The notes under the pieces: model-generated
What the model was told of the DNA's origin: nothing
The model's input: only the letters and a program-made list of their open reading frames with translations
Databases searched by the model: none
Part shown: in pieces, positions 1 to 5,734 of the stretch
Numbering within the stretch: position 1 is the first letter of the stretch
How the letters are laid out: each line of letters starts with the position of its first letter
DNA from: Thermoplasmata archaeon
GTDB lineage: Archaea; Thermoplasmatota; Thermoplasmata; UBA10834
DNA: 14,099 nt
Assembly (NCBI GenBank): GCA_022865445.1
Contig: JALHSX010000005.1
Location: forward strand, 1 to 14,099
Reading direction: 5' to 3'
Made by a program: the position numbers and the translations under genes

Positions 1-296
1 AGAAGGTTGCCCAGGTCGCAGTAGATGACCTCCTTGCCGTAGTACTCGGGCTTCACGAAATCGAACTGGGCCGCGTACCTGAGCATCCACTGCGCAGGCT
101 CGCTGAGCGTGCTGAAGAACAAGCCCTGCTCGCCCTTATCAGCTCCCGCGAAGAGGAACCTCTGGGCGAACGTGGTCTTACCAGAACCTGCGCTGCCAGC
201 CACCAAGATCACGGACGGGAACGGGAACCCTCCCTCTATCATCTCGTCGAGACCTGGAATTCCGCTTTCAATCCTCGGGAACGCCACATTCGCCAT
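1..296 (-). CDS. KaiC/RadA-like RecA-superfamily ATPase, N-terminal part (cut by window edge)
   Basis: This is the 5' part (98 codons) of a RecA-superfamily ATPase; the C-terminus lies beyond position 1. The protein begins MANVAFPRIESGIPGLDEMI, the typical KaiC-like opening (R-x-x-[ST]-G-I-P-G-L-D-E-h-h-x-G-G). A Walker A motif, GSAGSGKTT, follows at residues 34-42, and residues 59-63 (LFFST) form the next beta-strand. Such archaeal single-domain KaiC-like proteins bind ATP and are usually linked to signal transduction; the partner is unknown. The ATG at 296 lies 7 nt after the stop of the upstream P-loop-less paralogue, whose last codons (GAAAGGAAGTGA) supply the ribosome binding site. The two are therefore very probably co-transcribed and translationally coupled. 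Walker B and the rest of the domain cannot be seen. Confidence 0.88.
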   Translation of the reverse strand, partial: MANVAFPRIESGIPGLDEMIEGGFPFPSVILVAGSAGSGKTTFAQRFLFAGADKGEQGLFFSTLSEPAQWMLRYAAQFDFVKPEYYGKEVIYCDLGNL

Positions 297-303
297 GATC
301 AAT

Positions 304-1041
304 TCACTTCCTTTCTAACATAGGAGGGCTATCATTCCCGCTGCCTGCGCTGGCAGATGCGGCCGGCACCGCCTTCGACGGCAGGGCAACCTGCGCCCCC
401 ATGACGCGTACTCCTTTGACGAGCATGTCTTGGCCCAGCTCTATCGATTTCCTGGATAGGCTGGATATGAACTCATACAACTCGGTATGTTGGTCTCTGT
501 CCATGACCAAGGCCGTCTGGATGCCTCGGGATTTCACGTTCTTCACGACATCAATATACTTCTGGAAGAACCGTTTGATGCTCTCCATGGAGTTGTAGGT
601 GAGAAGGGTCGAGACGTTGTCGATTATGACGAAATCTATCTTCGACATGTCTATCTGGAACGATGACCCACCGTCCTCGTGCTTCATGAGGAAATCCGGC
701 AGAGCCTCGATGTGGAACGGTCCCATCTGGAACTCTGGAGCCACTGCTCCACCCTTGGTGTCCGCCGAGTGAAGAGATATGGCGTCGACGAACACGAGGT
801 TTGTCTGGTCGACCCCGTGGAGCTGCATGAGATGCGAAAGGTACTGATGGGGTCTGTCAATCGTGATCATCAAACCTCTTTGCTTCTTGTCTTCAAGGAA
901 CGCCTTCAGAAGAACGAGGTTCACGCGGACAAGGTTGGTGTACTTCACGTGGAGCAGATAGATCGATGAATCTTCTTCTCCGGTGAGGACGGAACTGACG
1001 GCATGGACCAACTCCAAATCCTTCTCGTTCAAGAACCACAC
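304..1041 (-). CDS. KaiC/RecA-fold protein lacking a Walker A motif
   Basis: A 245-aa protein with a GTG start. The layout is that of a KaiC-like RecA fold. There is a first hydrophobic strand (IYLLHV, 27-32), a second strand plus 'GLMITIDRP' (56-64), 'NLVFVDAISL' (81-90), and a Walker-B-like strand FVIIDNVSTLLTYN (137-150). The P-loop position (about 33-45, KYTNLVRVNLVLL) has no GxxxxGK[ST]. It probably cannot hydrolyse ATP in the usual way and may act as a non-catalytic partner of the canonical ATPase encoded 7 nt downstream. The C-terminal 25 residues are an Ala/Ser/Pro/Gly-rich tail. It resembles the P-loop-less RecA-like families common in euryarchaea, but I cannot assign a named family. 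The start is supported by a TATA box about 36 nt upstream, giving a nearly leaderless mRNA. Confidence 0.85.
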   Translation of the reverse strand: MWFLNEKDLELVHAVSSVLTGEEDSSIYLLHVKYTNLVRVNLVLLKAFLEDKKQRGLMITIDRPHQYLSHLMQLHGVDQTNLVFVDAISLHSADTKGGAVAPEFQMGPFHIEALPDFLMKHEDGGSSFQIDMSKIDFVIIDNVSTLLTYNSMESIKRFFQKYIDVVKNVKSRGIQTALVMDRDQHTELYEFISSLSRKSIELGQDMLVKGVRVMGAQVALPSKAVPAASASAGSGNDSPPMLERK

Positions 1042-1073
1042 CGCTTGAGACTAGTAGTCGATTGTGTTTGGCG

Positions 1074-1081
1074 CATATAAG
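1074..1081 (-). promoter_or_regulatory. TATA box for the KaiC-like gene pair
   Basis: CTTATATG on the minus strand is centred about 36 nt before the GTG at 1041. At the usual archaeal spacing of about 25 nt the transcript would start near 1052, leaving a leader of roughly 10 nt with no clear Shine-Dalgarno sequence. Confidence 0.6.
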
Positions 1082-1178
1082 TAGGTTGTCGAGATTATCA
1101 ACTCGGATAATGGCTCAGCATCAGAGTCTGGAGGCGTTTCGCGAAGCGCTTCACCCGCGTCTCGCGAACATCGAAAGA

Positions 1179-1187
1179 CATATAAAG
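1179..1187 (+). promoter_or_regulatory. TATA box for the coiled-coil gene
   Basis: CATATAAAG lies about 65 nt before the ATG at 1249, predicting a transcript start near 1209 and a leader of about 40 nt. It is divergent from the TATA box at 1074-1081, so the 207-bp gap holds two back-to-back promoters. Between them is a GC-rich stretch with a 10-bp palindrome GAAGCGCTTC (1143-1152). Confidence 0.6.
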
Positions 1188-1248
1188 CGGACCTAGTATT
1201 GTCCTTTCCGCGTCCAGACTGCACGTGTTCTGAGGGCGTTGATGTGCT

Positions 1249-2118
1249 ATGGCTGAGCTGATTGGCGAGCTTGAGGATAAGCGAGCGCGGCACAATGCCG
1301 ACGCCGAGATGCACAGAAGGCTCAGGGACGAGCTCAACGACAAGACCAAGGAATGGGCCGAGAGGCGGGACGACCTCAATTCTCAGGTCAGGAAGCTCAT
1401 CGACGAGGCAAATATCAAGCGGGAGAGCAGGGACAAGCTCAACTCCGAGGTCAGGGAGGCAAAGGCCCAGAGGGACGAGTGGAACAGGAAGTTCAACGAT
1501 CTGAGCGACAAGGCGATCAACCTCAGGCGCGAGAAGATGCCCAAGAGCGGCCTCTCAATCAGGAAGTTCAAGGCCGAGCTGCGCGCGCTAGAGAAGAAGC
1601 ACATGACATCCGTGCTGAGCGCAGACAAGGAGAAGGCGCTCATGAAGGAGATGTCGCAGCTGGACGCGAAGATCAAGGAGATCGAGAGAGAGATCGAGCA
1701 GTTCTCCGAGGTCAAGACAGCTGAGAAGGAGACCAGGGACGCCAAGGACAACGCCGAGAACTTCCACAGGAAGGTCTCAGAGTCCGCCGAGAAGGCTCAG
1801 ATAGAGCATGACGCGATGCTCAAGCTCTACGAGGAGGCCGACAGGGCGAGGAAGGAGGCAGACTCGGCCCAGGAGAAGTTCATCGAGGCCAAGTTGGCGG
1901 CCGACGAGGAGCATCGGGAACATATCGAGCACATAAGACAGGTGCACGACTTCGACAAGATCATCACCGGGATCAGGGACAAAGGTCGCAAGGCCCGCCA
2001 GGAGACGGACGACACATCGGCGAAGAAGGAGGCCGATGAGATCTACGAGAAGTTCCGGAGCGGGGAGAAGCTGAGCACCGAGGACATAATGGTCCTGCAG
2101 AAGTCGGGGTACATGTGA
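1249..2118 (+). CDS. COG1340-type archaeal coiled-coil protein
   Basis: A 289-aa, highly charged protein that is almost wholly alpha-helical with heptad-like spacing from residue 1 to about 235. There are two long coiled-coil stretches (about 1-100 and 118-235) separated by a short conserved-looking linker around residues 96-108 (KMPKSGLSIRKFK). The C-terminus, GEKLSTEDIMVLQKSGYM, forms a small separate element. This pattern (Glu/Lys/Arg-rich helices, a Ser-Gly-Leu hinge and a 'LSTEDhhhLQ' tail) matches the conserved archaeal coiled-coil family COG1340, whose cellular role is unknown. The ATG at 1249 is the first possible start because an in-frame TGA lies at 1240-1242. It is monocistronic between its own TATA box and the intergenic region before SRP54. 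A structural or scaffolding role is only a guess. Confidence 0.85.
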   Translation: MAELIGELEDKRARHNADAEMHRRLRDELNDKTKEWAERRDDLNSQVRKLIDEANIKRESRDKLNSEVREAKAQRDEWNRKFNDLSDKAINLRREKMPKSGLSIRKFKAELRALEKKHMTSVLSADKEKALMKEMSQLDAKIKEIEREIEQFSEVKTAEKETRDAKDNAENFHRKVSESAEKAQIEHDAMLKLYEEADRARKEADSAQEKFIEAKLAADEEHREHIEHIRQVHDFDKIITGIRDKGRKARQETDDTSAKKEADEIYEKFRSGEKLSTEDIMVLQKSGYM

Positions 2119-2288
2119 TCTGCACAGGCAGCACTGGAAACGCCGGGGTGCGCCAGTATCGTCCGACACCGTTCCCCATCATGAGCTGGACGGATGCTGT
2201 TCCGCCCTTATTGGGTCAGCTATCATATTTAAGCGGTGATTCGAAATATTCATATAGTGCACAATCAATATATCACCCGGGAAATTTT

Positions 2289-2352
2289 GGGCTAGTTGTT
2301 AGAGTGCATCCCATCCCTTCTGACAAGGCTAGCCCTTCCCTTCCCTTTTTTT
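2289..2352 (+). terminator. Inverted repeat followed by a T-run, possible terminator
   Basis: GGGCTAG (2289-2295) is complementary to CTAGCCC (2329-2335), with about 33 nt between them. A pyrimidine-rich tract follows, ending in seven T residues (2346-2352). Archaeal termination depends mainly on T-tracts, so the T-run alone could end transcripts coming from the coiled-coil gene. The long loop makes the hairpin itself weak evidence. Confidence 0.35.
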
Positions 2353-2377
2353 GTAACAATCAGTGCGTCTGCACAAC

Positions 2378-2385
2378 CTATTTAT
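2378..2385 (+). promoter_or_regulatory. TATA box for SRP54-trmY
   Basis: CTATTTAT lies about 38 nt before the ATG at 2420, predicting a leader of about 10-15 nt that just includes the purine-rich GGGAGAG at 2404-2410. This placement supports 2420 rather than the upstream in-frame ATG at 2363, which would precede the promoter. Confidence 0.6.
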
Positions 2386-2419
2386 CCGAACCGCTTGCTT
2401 AGCCGGGAGAGCGAAGAAC

Positions 2420-3760
2420 ATGGTGTTGGAAGGCCTTGGCCAGTCCCTGAGAAACGCGATCAAGAAGCTAGCCAACGCGTCCCACATCGATCAGAAGCTC
2501 GTCAAGGAAGTCGTGAAGGACATCCAACGGGCGCTGTTGCAGGCCGATGTTAACGTGAAGCTCGTCCTTCAGATGACCAAGGAGCTGGAGCAGCGGGCTC
2601 TGACGGAGAAGCCCCCGGCGGGGATGAGCTCCCGGGAACATGTCATACGGATCGTCTACGAGGAACTCGTCAAGATCATAGGCAAACCCAAAGAGATACC
2701 AGCGAAGCCACAACGTATCCTGATGGTGGGTCTATATGGCCAGGGCAAGACCACGACCTCGGGCAAACTCGCCAAGGACCTCCACAAGCGGGGCATGAAG
2801 GTCGGATTGGTGGCCACTGATGTACATAGACCGGCAGCATACGACCAATTGTCGCAGATCGGGAAGAAGATCAACGTGCCCGTCTTCGGTGACCCCAAGG
2901 AGAAGAGCGCCGTCAAGATAGCCAAGCGGGCGTTGAAGGAGTTCGAGGGCTACGACGTCCTGATATTCGACACATCTGGCAGGCACTCCCTTGAGCGCGA
3001 CCTCATCCAGGAGATCAAGGATGTCGCGAAGACGGTCGATGCCGAGAGCAAGATCCTGGTCCTGGACGCTCAGACCGGACAGCAGGCAGGACCGCAGGCA
3101 AAGGCCTTCCACGACGCGGTGGGCCTGACCGGGGTCATACTGACCAAGCTAGACGGCACCGCCAAAGGGGGCGGTGCACTGAGCGCCATCGCCGAGACCG
3201 GAGCGCCAATTTCGTACATCGGTGTAGGAGAACATCTCGAGGACCTCGAGAAGTTCGAGCCCGACCGGTTCATAAGCAGGCTTCTGGGAATGGGGGACAT
3301 CAAGTCTTTGATCGAGTCGGCGTCCGAGGTCATGGACGAGGAGAAAGCAGAGGAACTGACCAAGAAGATGATGTCCGGCAAGTTCTCGCTCAAGGAGATG
3401 TACGAGCAGATGGAGATGCTCCAGGGCATGGGACCCCTCAAGAAGCTCGCAGCGATGATTCCAGGGCTCGGGGACAAGATAGGGGAGCAGGACATGGAGA
3501 AGACCCAGGAAAGGCTCGCCAGGTGGAGGGTCATAATGGACTCCATGACCGACTTCGAGCTCGAGAACCCGAAGGAGATCAAATCCTCGAGGGTATCGAG
3601 GATAGCCAGGGGCAGCGGGACATCCCCCCGGGACGTCCGGGAGCTCCTGAAGCAGTACAACAACTCCAGGAAGGCCATGAAGGGCTTCATGGGCAACAGG
3701 AAGATGCGCCGGCAGCTCATGAAGCAGATGAAGGGTTCGGGCTTCGAACAGGAGGAGTGA
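2420..3760 (+). CDS. srp54: Signal recognition particle 54 kDa protein (SRP54)
   Basis: A 446-aa SRP GTPase that binds signal sequences on nascent chains and 7S RNA, and delivers ribosomes to the membrane through the receptor FtsY. The N domain (about 1-90) opens MVLEGLGQSLRNAIKKL. The G domain follows: P-loop GLYGQGKTTT (104-113), TDVHRPAA (133-140), DTSGR (184-188) and TKLDGTAKGGG (242-252). The Met-rich M domain runs from about 300 to the end, with the conserved SSRVSRIARGSG (389-400) that contacts SRP RNA. The length is normal for the family. Two motif residues differ from the commonest forms (DTSGR for DTAGR; DVHRP for DTxRP), probably a lineage variant. The ATG at 2420 was chosen because the family starts here and a TATA box and purine-rich ribosome binding site precede it. 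trmY follows after 4 nt. Confidence 0.98.
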   Translation: MVLEGLGQSLRNAIKKLANASHIDQKLVKEVVKDIQRALLQADVNVKLVLQMTKELEQRALTEKPPAGMSSREHVIRIVYEELVKIIGKPKEIPAKPQRILMVGLYGQGKTTTSGKLAKDLHKRGMKVGLVATDVHRPAAYDQLSQIGKKINVPVFGDPKEKSAVKIAKRALKEFEGYDVLIFDTSGRHSLERDLIQEIKDVAKTVDAESKILVLDAQTGQQAGPQAKAFHDAVGLTGVILTKLDGTAKGGGALSAIAETGAPISYIGVGEHLEDLEKFEPDRFISRLLGMGDIKSLIESASEVMDEEKAEELTKKMMSGKFSLKEMYEQMEMLQGMGPLKKLAAMIPGLGDKIGEQDMEKTQERLARWRVIMDSMTDFELENPKEIKSSRVSRIARGSGTSPRDVRELLKQYNNSRKAMKGFMGNRKMRRQLMKQMKGSGFEQEE

Positions 3761-3764
3761 CCCG

Positions 3765-4346
3765 ATGAGAAGATACATCGTCATGGGTCACAGGGCCATA
3801 ACATCAGCCGACTTCAAGCTCGACGACCTTTGCGGCTCGACTGGTAGGCTAGACATCCTTCTCAGATGCGTCAATTCCGCATTCTTCCTGTCGCACGGCA
3901 TCCGGAGGGACGTGGAGATCGTCCTGATGCTTCTGGGAGAACCAAACCCTCCCAAGACCGTTCGGATCATCGGCTCCGAGGTGAAGTACCTCAACCCGGA
4001 CGAGCGCAGCACGGCCGCGCTGATAAGGAACGCCCTGCTCCAGAAGGGCGAGGGCGAGAGGAAGTGCTCCCCCGGGATCTATGTCTCCGAGCGCAGCTAC
4101 GAGGAAGTGCTCTCTAATGTATCAAAGGAGTCCAAGATGTACTATCTCAGGGAGGACGGGGAGGACATCCGGACCGCGGTCCTTGCGCCGGACGCCACTT
4201 TCGTGTTGGGCGACGACCAGGACCTGACGCAGGCGGAGGAGGACTCCCTCATGACCTACGAGCCGAAGAGGCTCTCACTTGGTCCGAGCAGCTACCATGC
4301 AGACCACTGCGTAACGCTTGTGAACAACGAATTGGACCGAAGATGA
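3765..4346 (+). CDS. trmY: tRNA (pseudouridine(54)-N1)-methyltransferase TrmY
   Basis: A 193-aa SPOUT-class (knotted) methyltransferase. It uses S-adenosylmethionine to convert pseudouridine-54 of the tRNA T-loop to N1-methylpseudouridine, a largely archaeal modification. Recognised blocks are GHRAITSADFKLDDL (8-22), GRLDILLRCVNSAFFLSHGI (27-46), the RRDVEIVLMLLGEPNPPKT stretch (47-65) and LNPDERSTAALI (76-87). The C-terminal FVLGDD (146-151), RLSLGPSSYHADHCV (169-183) and LVNNELDRR (185-193) form the SAM-binding knot. The length is typical. The start lies 4 nt after the SRP54 stop with GGAGGAG at 3751-3757 as ribosome binding site, so it is co-transcribed with srp54, linking tRNA maturation and protein targeting genes in one unit. 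The stop is 13 nt from that of a convergent regulator gene. Confidence 0.96.
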   Translation: MRRYIVMGHRAITSADFKLDDLCGSTGRLDILLRCVNSAFFLSHGIRRDVEIVLMLLGEPNPPKTVRIIGSEVKYLNPDERSTAALIRNALLQKGEGERKCSPGIYVSERSYEEVLSNVSKESKMYYLREDGEDIRTAVLAPDATFVLGDDQDLTQAEEDSLMTYEPKRLSLGPSSYHADHCVTLVNNELDRR

Positions 4347-4359
4347 CCTAGGCGGTTCG

Positions 4360-4725
4360 CTATTGTGCAGGCGCTGGAGCGGTTGCGTCGACAGAGGGCG
4401 CCTCTGCGCTATTGCCGTTCTCAGGCTCGGTCTCGTATCTCAGGACGAATCTGCCGTTCAAGAACTTGATGGTCGCCGAACGAAGGCGGCACCGATAGAG
4501 TCGGACTTTCCGGCCCTTGTAGACTTCCTTCTCCCTGTCGATCCTGATCAACCCTGCGCTCTCGAGTTCGTGGATCCTGCGATAGCATGCGGCTATCGGT
4601 ATCTGACAGGTTCTGCTCAGCCTCTGGGCGGACATAGGGGAAGTGTATGTGCTGACAAGGATCTTCTGTGAGTAGTCATCTGCCAGAAGGCGCGAAACGT
4701 CCTTCGTGTTGTGCTCGGGGGTCAT
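4360..4725 (-). CDS. Small winged-helix (ArsR-like) transcriptional regulator, paralogue 1
   Basis: A 121-aa DNA-binding protein. Residues 10-35 resemble the first helices of an ArsR-like winged helix (DDYSQKILVSTYTSPMSAQ). The recognition helix is IPIAACYRRIHELESAGLI (about 42-60), and a basic wing follows at about 61-80. A beta-rich segment (about 80-99) and an Ala/Pro-rich tail (about 100-121) end the protein. The same IPIAACYRRI motif and overall layout recur in the gene at 10905-11279, so the two are paralogues. Its promoter has a TATA box at 4754-4761 and a perfect 18-bp palindrome 15 bp upstream of it (4776-4793), making autoregulation plausible. The ligand and targets are unknown. No metal-binding cysteine pair typical of ArsR sensors is present. 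Confidence 0.85.
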   Translation of the reverse strand: MTPEHNTKDVSRLLADDYSQKILVSTYTSPMSAQRLSRTCQIPIAACYRRIHELESAGLIRIDREKEVYKGRKVRLYRCRLRSATIKFLNGRFVLRYETEPENGNSAEAPSVDATAPAPAQ

Positions 4726-4753
4726 TGAGCTCAGCTGGAATGAGGCCCTGCCG

Positions 4754-4761
4754 CATTTAAG
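4754..4761 (-). promoter_or_regulatory. TATA box for winged-helix gene 1
   Basis: CTTAAATG on the minus strand is centred about 32 nt before the ATG at 4725, giving a nearly leaderless transcript. The palindrome at 4776-4793 begins 14 nt upstream of this box. Confidence 0.6.
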
Positions 4762-4775
4762 CAGGTTACCTTCAG

Positions 4776-4793
4776 GTTATCACGCGTGATAAC
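4776..4793. promoter_or_regulatory. Perfect 18-bp palindrome, candidate operator (site C)
   Basis: GTTATCACGCGTGATAAC is identical to its own reverse complement. It lies 52-69 nt before the start of winged-helix gene 1, just upstream of the TATA box, where archaeal regulators often bind. Imperfect versions occur at 7825-7842 and 9826-9843. It is also the terminal part of a trailer repeat on the minus strand. Confidence 0.6.
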
Positions 4794-4833
4794 TTACTAT
4801 GCGTAGCCAGCCAGCTCGCGGTTGGTTGTCAAT
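4776..4833 (-). repeat. Trailer repeat, copy C (minus orientation)
   Basis: Read on the minus strand after the stop of the membrane gene at 4876, this contains ATTGAC, then CGCG, then CTGGCTGGCT, then 11 nt, then the palindrome GTTATCACGCGTGATAAC. The order and the 11-nt spacing match copies A (7757-7842) and B (9758-9843), but the 36-bp left half those two share is not recognisable upstream here. The element keeps the same orientation relative to the preceding membrane-protein gene as in the other copies. Confidence 0.6.
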
Positions 4834-4875
4834 TATAGCGAACGCATGCGCACGCGCGAGCAGGAATGTGCCTTT

Positions 4876-5424
4876 TCAGAACAATGAGATCAGCGAGCTG
4901 TCCAAGACCAGCAACACACCCTCTGCTATCGCCACCAAGCCAATGAGCACCATGACCGGTTTCCAGTCCAAGACCATTCTGGCAATCTTCAAAACATCTT
5001 CTATGAAATGGAACAGGACATGTACGATAGTGCCGACAATGAGGAATATCACTACCAGGATGATCCACCGTTCAACCCCGAACACCGTCGCGGGCAGGAA
5101 AAGCGAGGCGCCGAAGACAGCAGCAGCCCCCGCAATCAGTCCAGCTATGCCAGCCCATGGAATATCCTTCATCGGCTTCAAGAAGAGCGTCACCGCAAGG
5201 ACAATCATCGCCGTCAGAGTGAACCAGTTGACGGTCTTTTCCATGGCAACGAAGAACGCCATGAATCCCATGACGGCCCCCAGGATGAAACCGAAATACG
5301 TGCCCAACTCGTCTAGGTGAGAATCGTCCCGTCTACCATAGACTGCAACGAACACCGAGAGCAATCCTCCCACGATTAGTGCAAGTGCGGGATACGGGTC
5401 GTTCGCCAGAAACGAAGTGTCCAC
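4876..5424 (-). CDS. Multi-pass membrane protein of unknown function (182 aa)
   Basis: A 182-aa hydrophobic protein with a GTG start. About five or six membrane helices are visible: residues 12-29, 43-62, 66-82, 88-110, 117-141 and 155-177. A charged loop, YGRRDDSHLDE (29-39), lies between the first two. No catalytic or transport signature is recognisable. The start is supported by a TATA box 30 nt upstream, which implies an essentially leaderless mRNA. An upstream methionine in this frame is not needed. The gene is divergent from another membrane protein (5713-6429) and is followed by trailer repeat C. It belongs to the accessory cluster of small membrane proteins between trmY and purB. It could be part of a transporter or a stress-related membrane protein, but the sequence does not decide. 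Confidence 0.75.
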   Translation of the reverse strand: MDTSFLANDPYPALALIVGGLLSVFVAVYGRRDDSHLDELGTYFGFILGAVMGFMAFFVAMEKTVNWFTLTAMIVLAVTLFLKPMKDIPWAGIAGLIAGAAAVFGASLFLPATVFGVERWIILVVIFLIVGTIVHVLFHFIEDVLKIARMVLDWKPVMVLIGLVAIAEGVLLVLDSSLISLF

Positions 5425-5452
5425 CTCGATGACAAGAAACCACTTCGATGTA

Positions 5453-5460
5453 CATTATAC
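5453..5460 (-). promoter_or_regulatory. TATA box for the 182-aa membrane gene
   Basis: GTATAATG on the minus strand is centred about 32 nt before the GTG at 5424. The expected transcript start is within a few nucleotides of the start codon, so translation is probably leaderless. Confidence 0.55.
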
Positions 5461-5613
5461 TTCTCAGCGCATCACGCTCGTCTCAAATCTGGATTGCCCT
5501 TCAGGGAAGACTCTTTGCCCTCCCAATCAGCCATACTGTGATCCTATCGTTCCATGTATCTCCCTGCGACTATCATTGAGAATCGCTCTGATCGCGCTCG
5601 CTTCGCTCAGCAT

Positions 5614-5621
5614 GATATATC
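5614..5621 (+). promoter_or_regulatory. TATA-like box upstream of the 238-aa membrane gene
   Basis: GATATATC lies about 95 nt before the ATG at 5713, but only about 35 nt before the ATG of a 26-codon frame (5654-5734) that overlaps the membrane gene. This suggests that the short frame is the first cistron. Confidence 0.45.
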
Positions 5622-5653
5622 CGATACGTTCATACCCGTTTTCGGGGTAGGAA

Positions 5654-5734
5654 ATGGGGAAGAGTGACTGCTATTCAGGGTACCTCATGGGAACAAAGCT
5701 GAAGACCAGAGGATGCAAGGATTGTTTCTCATGA
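5654..5734 (+). CDS. Possible 26-aa upstream peptide overlapping the membrane gene
   Basis: A 26-codon frame (MGKSDCYSGYLMG..., ending CKDCFS) begins 33-40 nt after a TATA-like box, with purine-rich GGGGTAGG just upstream. It ends in TGA at 5732-5734. That stop overlaps an in-frame ATG (5731) of the following membrane gene in the ATGA arrangement typical of coupled translation. It contains three cysteines, two of them as CKDC. It may be a translated leader peptide or an accident; its size gives little statistical support. Confidence 0.3.
   Translation: MGKSDCYSGYLMGTKLKTRGCKDCFS

Larger units (their letters stand above)
2119..2419. other. 301-bp intergenic region with an AT-rich block and a hairpin/T-run
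   Basis: No convincing reading frame is present. Positions 2221-2290 are markedly AT-rich and contain several TATA-like strings (ATATTTAAG at 2224-2232, AATATATC near 2267-2274). An inverted repeat followed by seven T residues occupies 2289-2352, and the likely SRP54 promoter is at 2378-2385. A small RNA transcribed from the 2267 TATA-like site and ending at the T-run is possible but unproven. Confidence 0.5.

Noticed and set aside
1143..1152. GAAGCGCTTC palindrome between the divergent promoters
   Set aside because: Only 10 bp, in GC-rich sequence and not repeated elsewhere in the window; too short to call a site.
2363..2419. 19-codon N-terminal extension of SRP54
   Set aside because: It would begin upstream of the TATA box, and SRP54 proteins start at the MVLEGLG position.
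4776..4793. Palindrome read as a transcription terminator hairpin
   Set aside because: No T-run follows on either strand, and archaeal termination does not depend on hairpins; the position next to a TATA box fits a binding site better.
4799..5320. Long open frame on the plus strand opposite the 182-aa membrane gene
   Set aside because: Composition (Thr/Ser/Met/Asn/Lys-rich, no domain) is what the antisense of a hydrophobic gene gives; the minus frame has promoter and helices.
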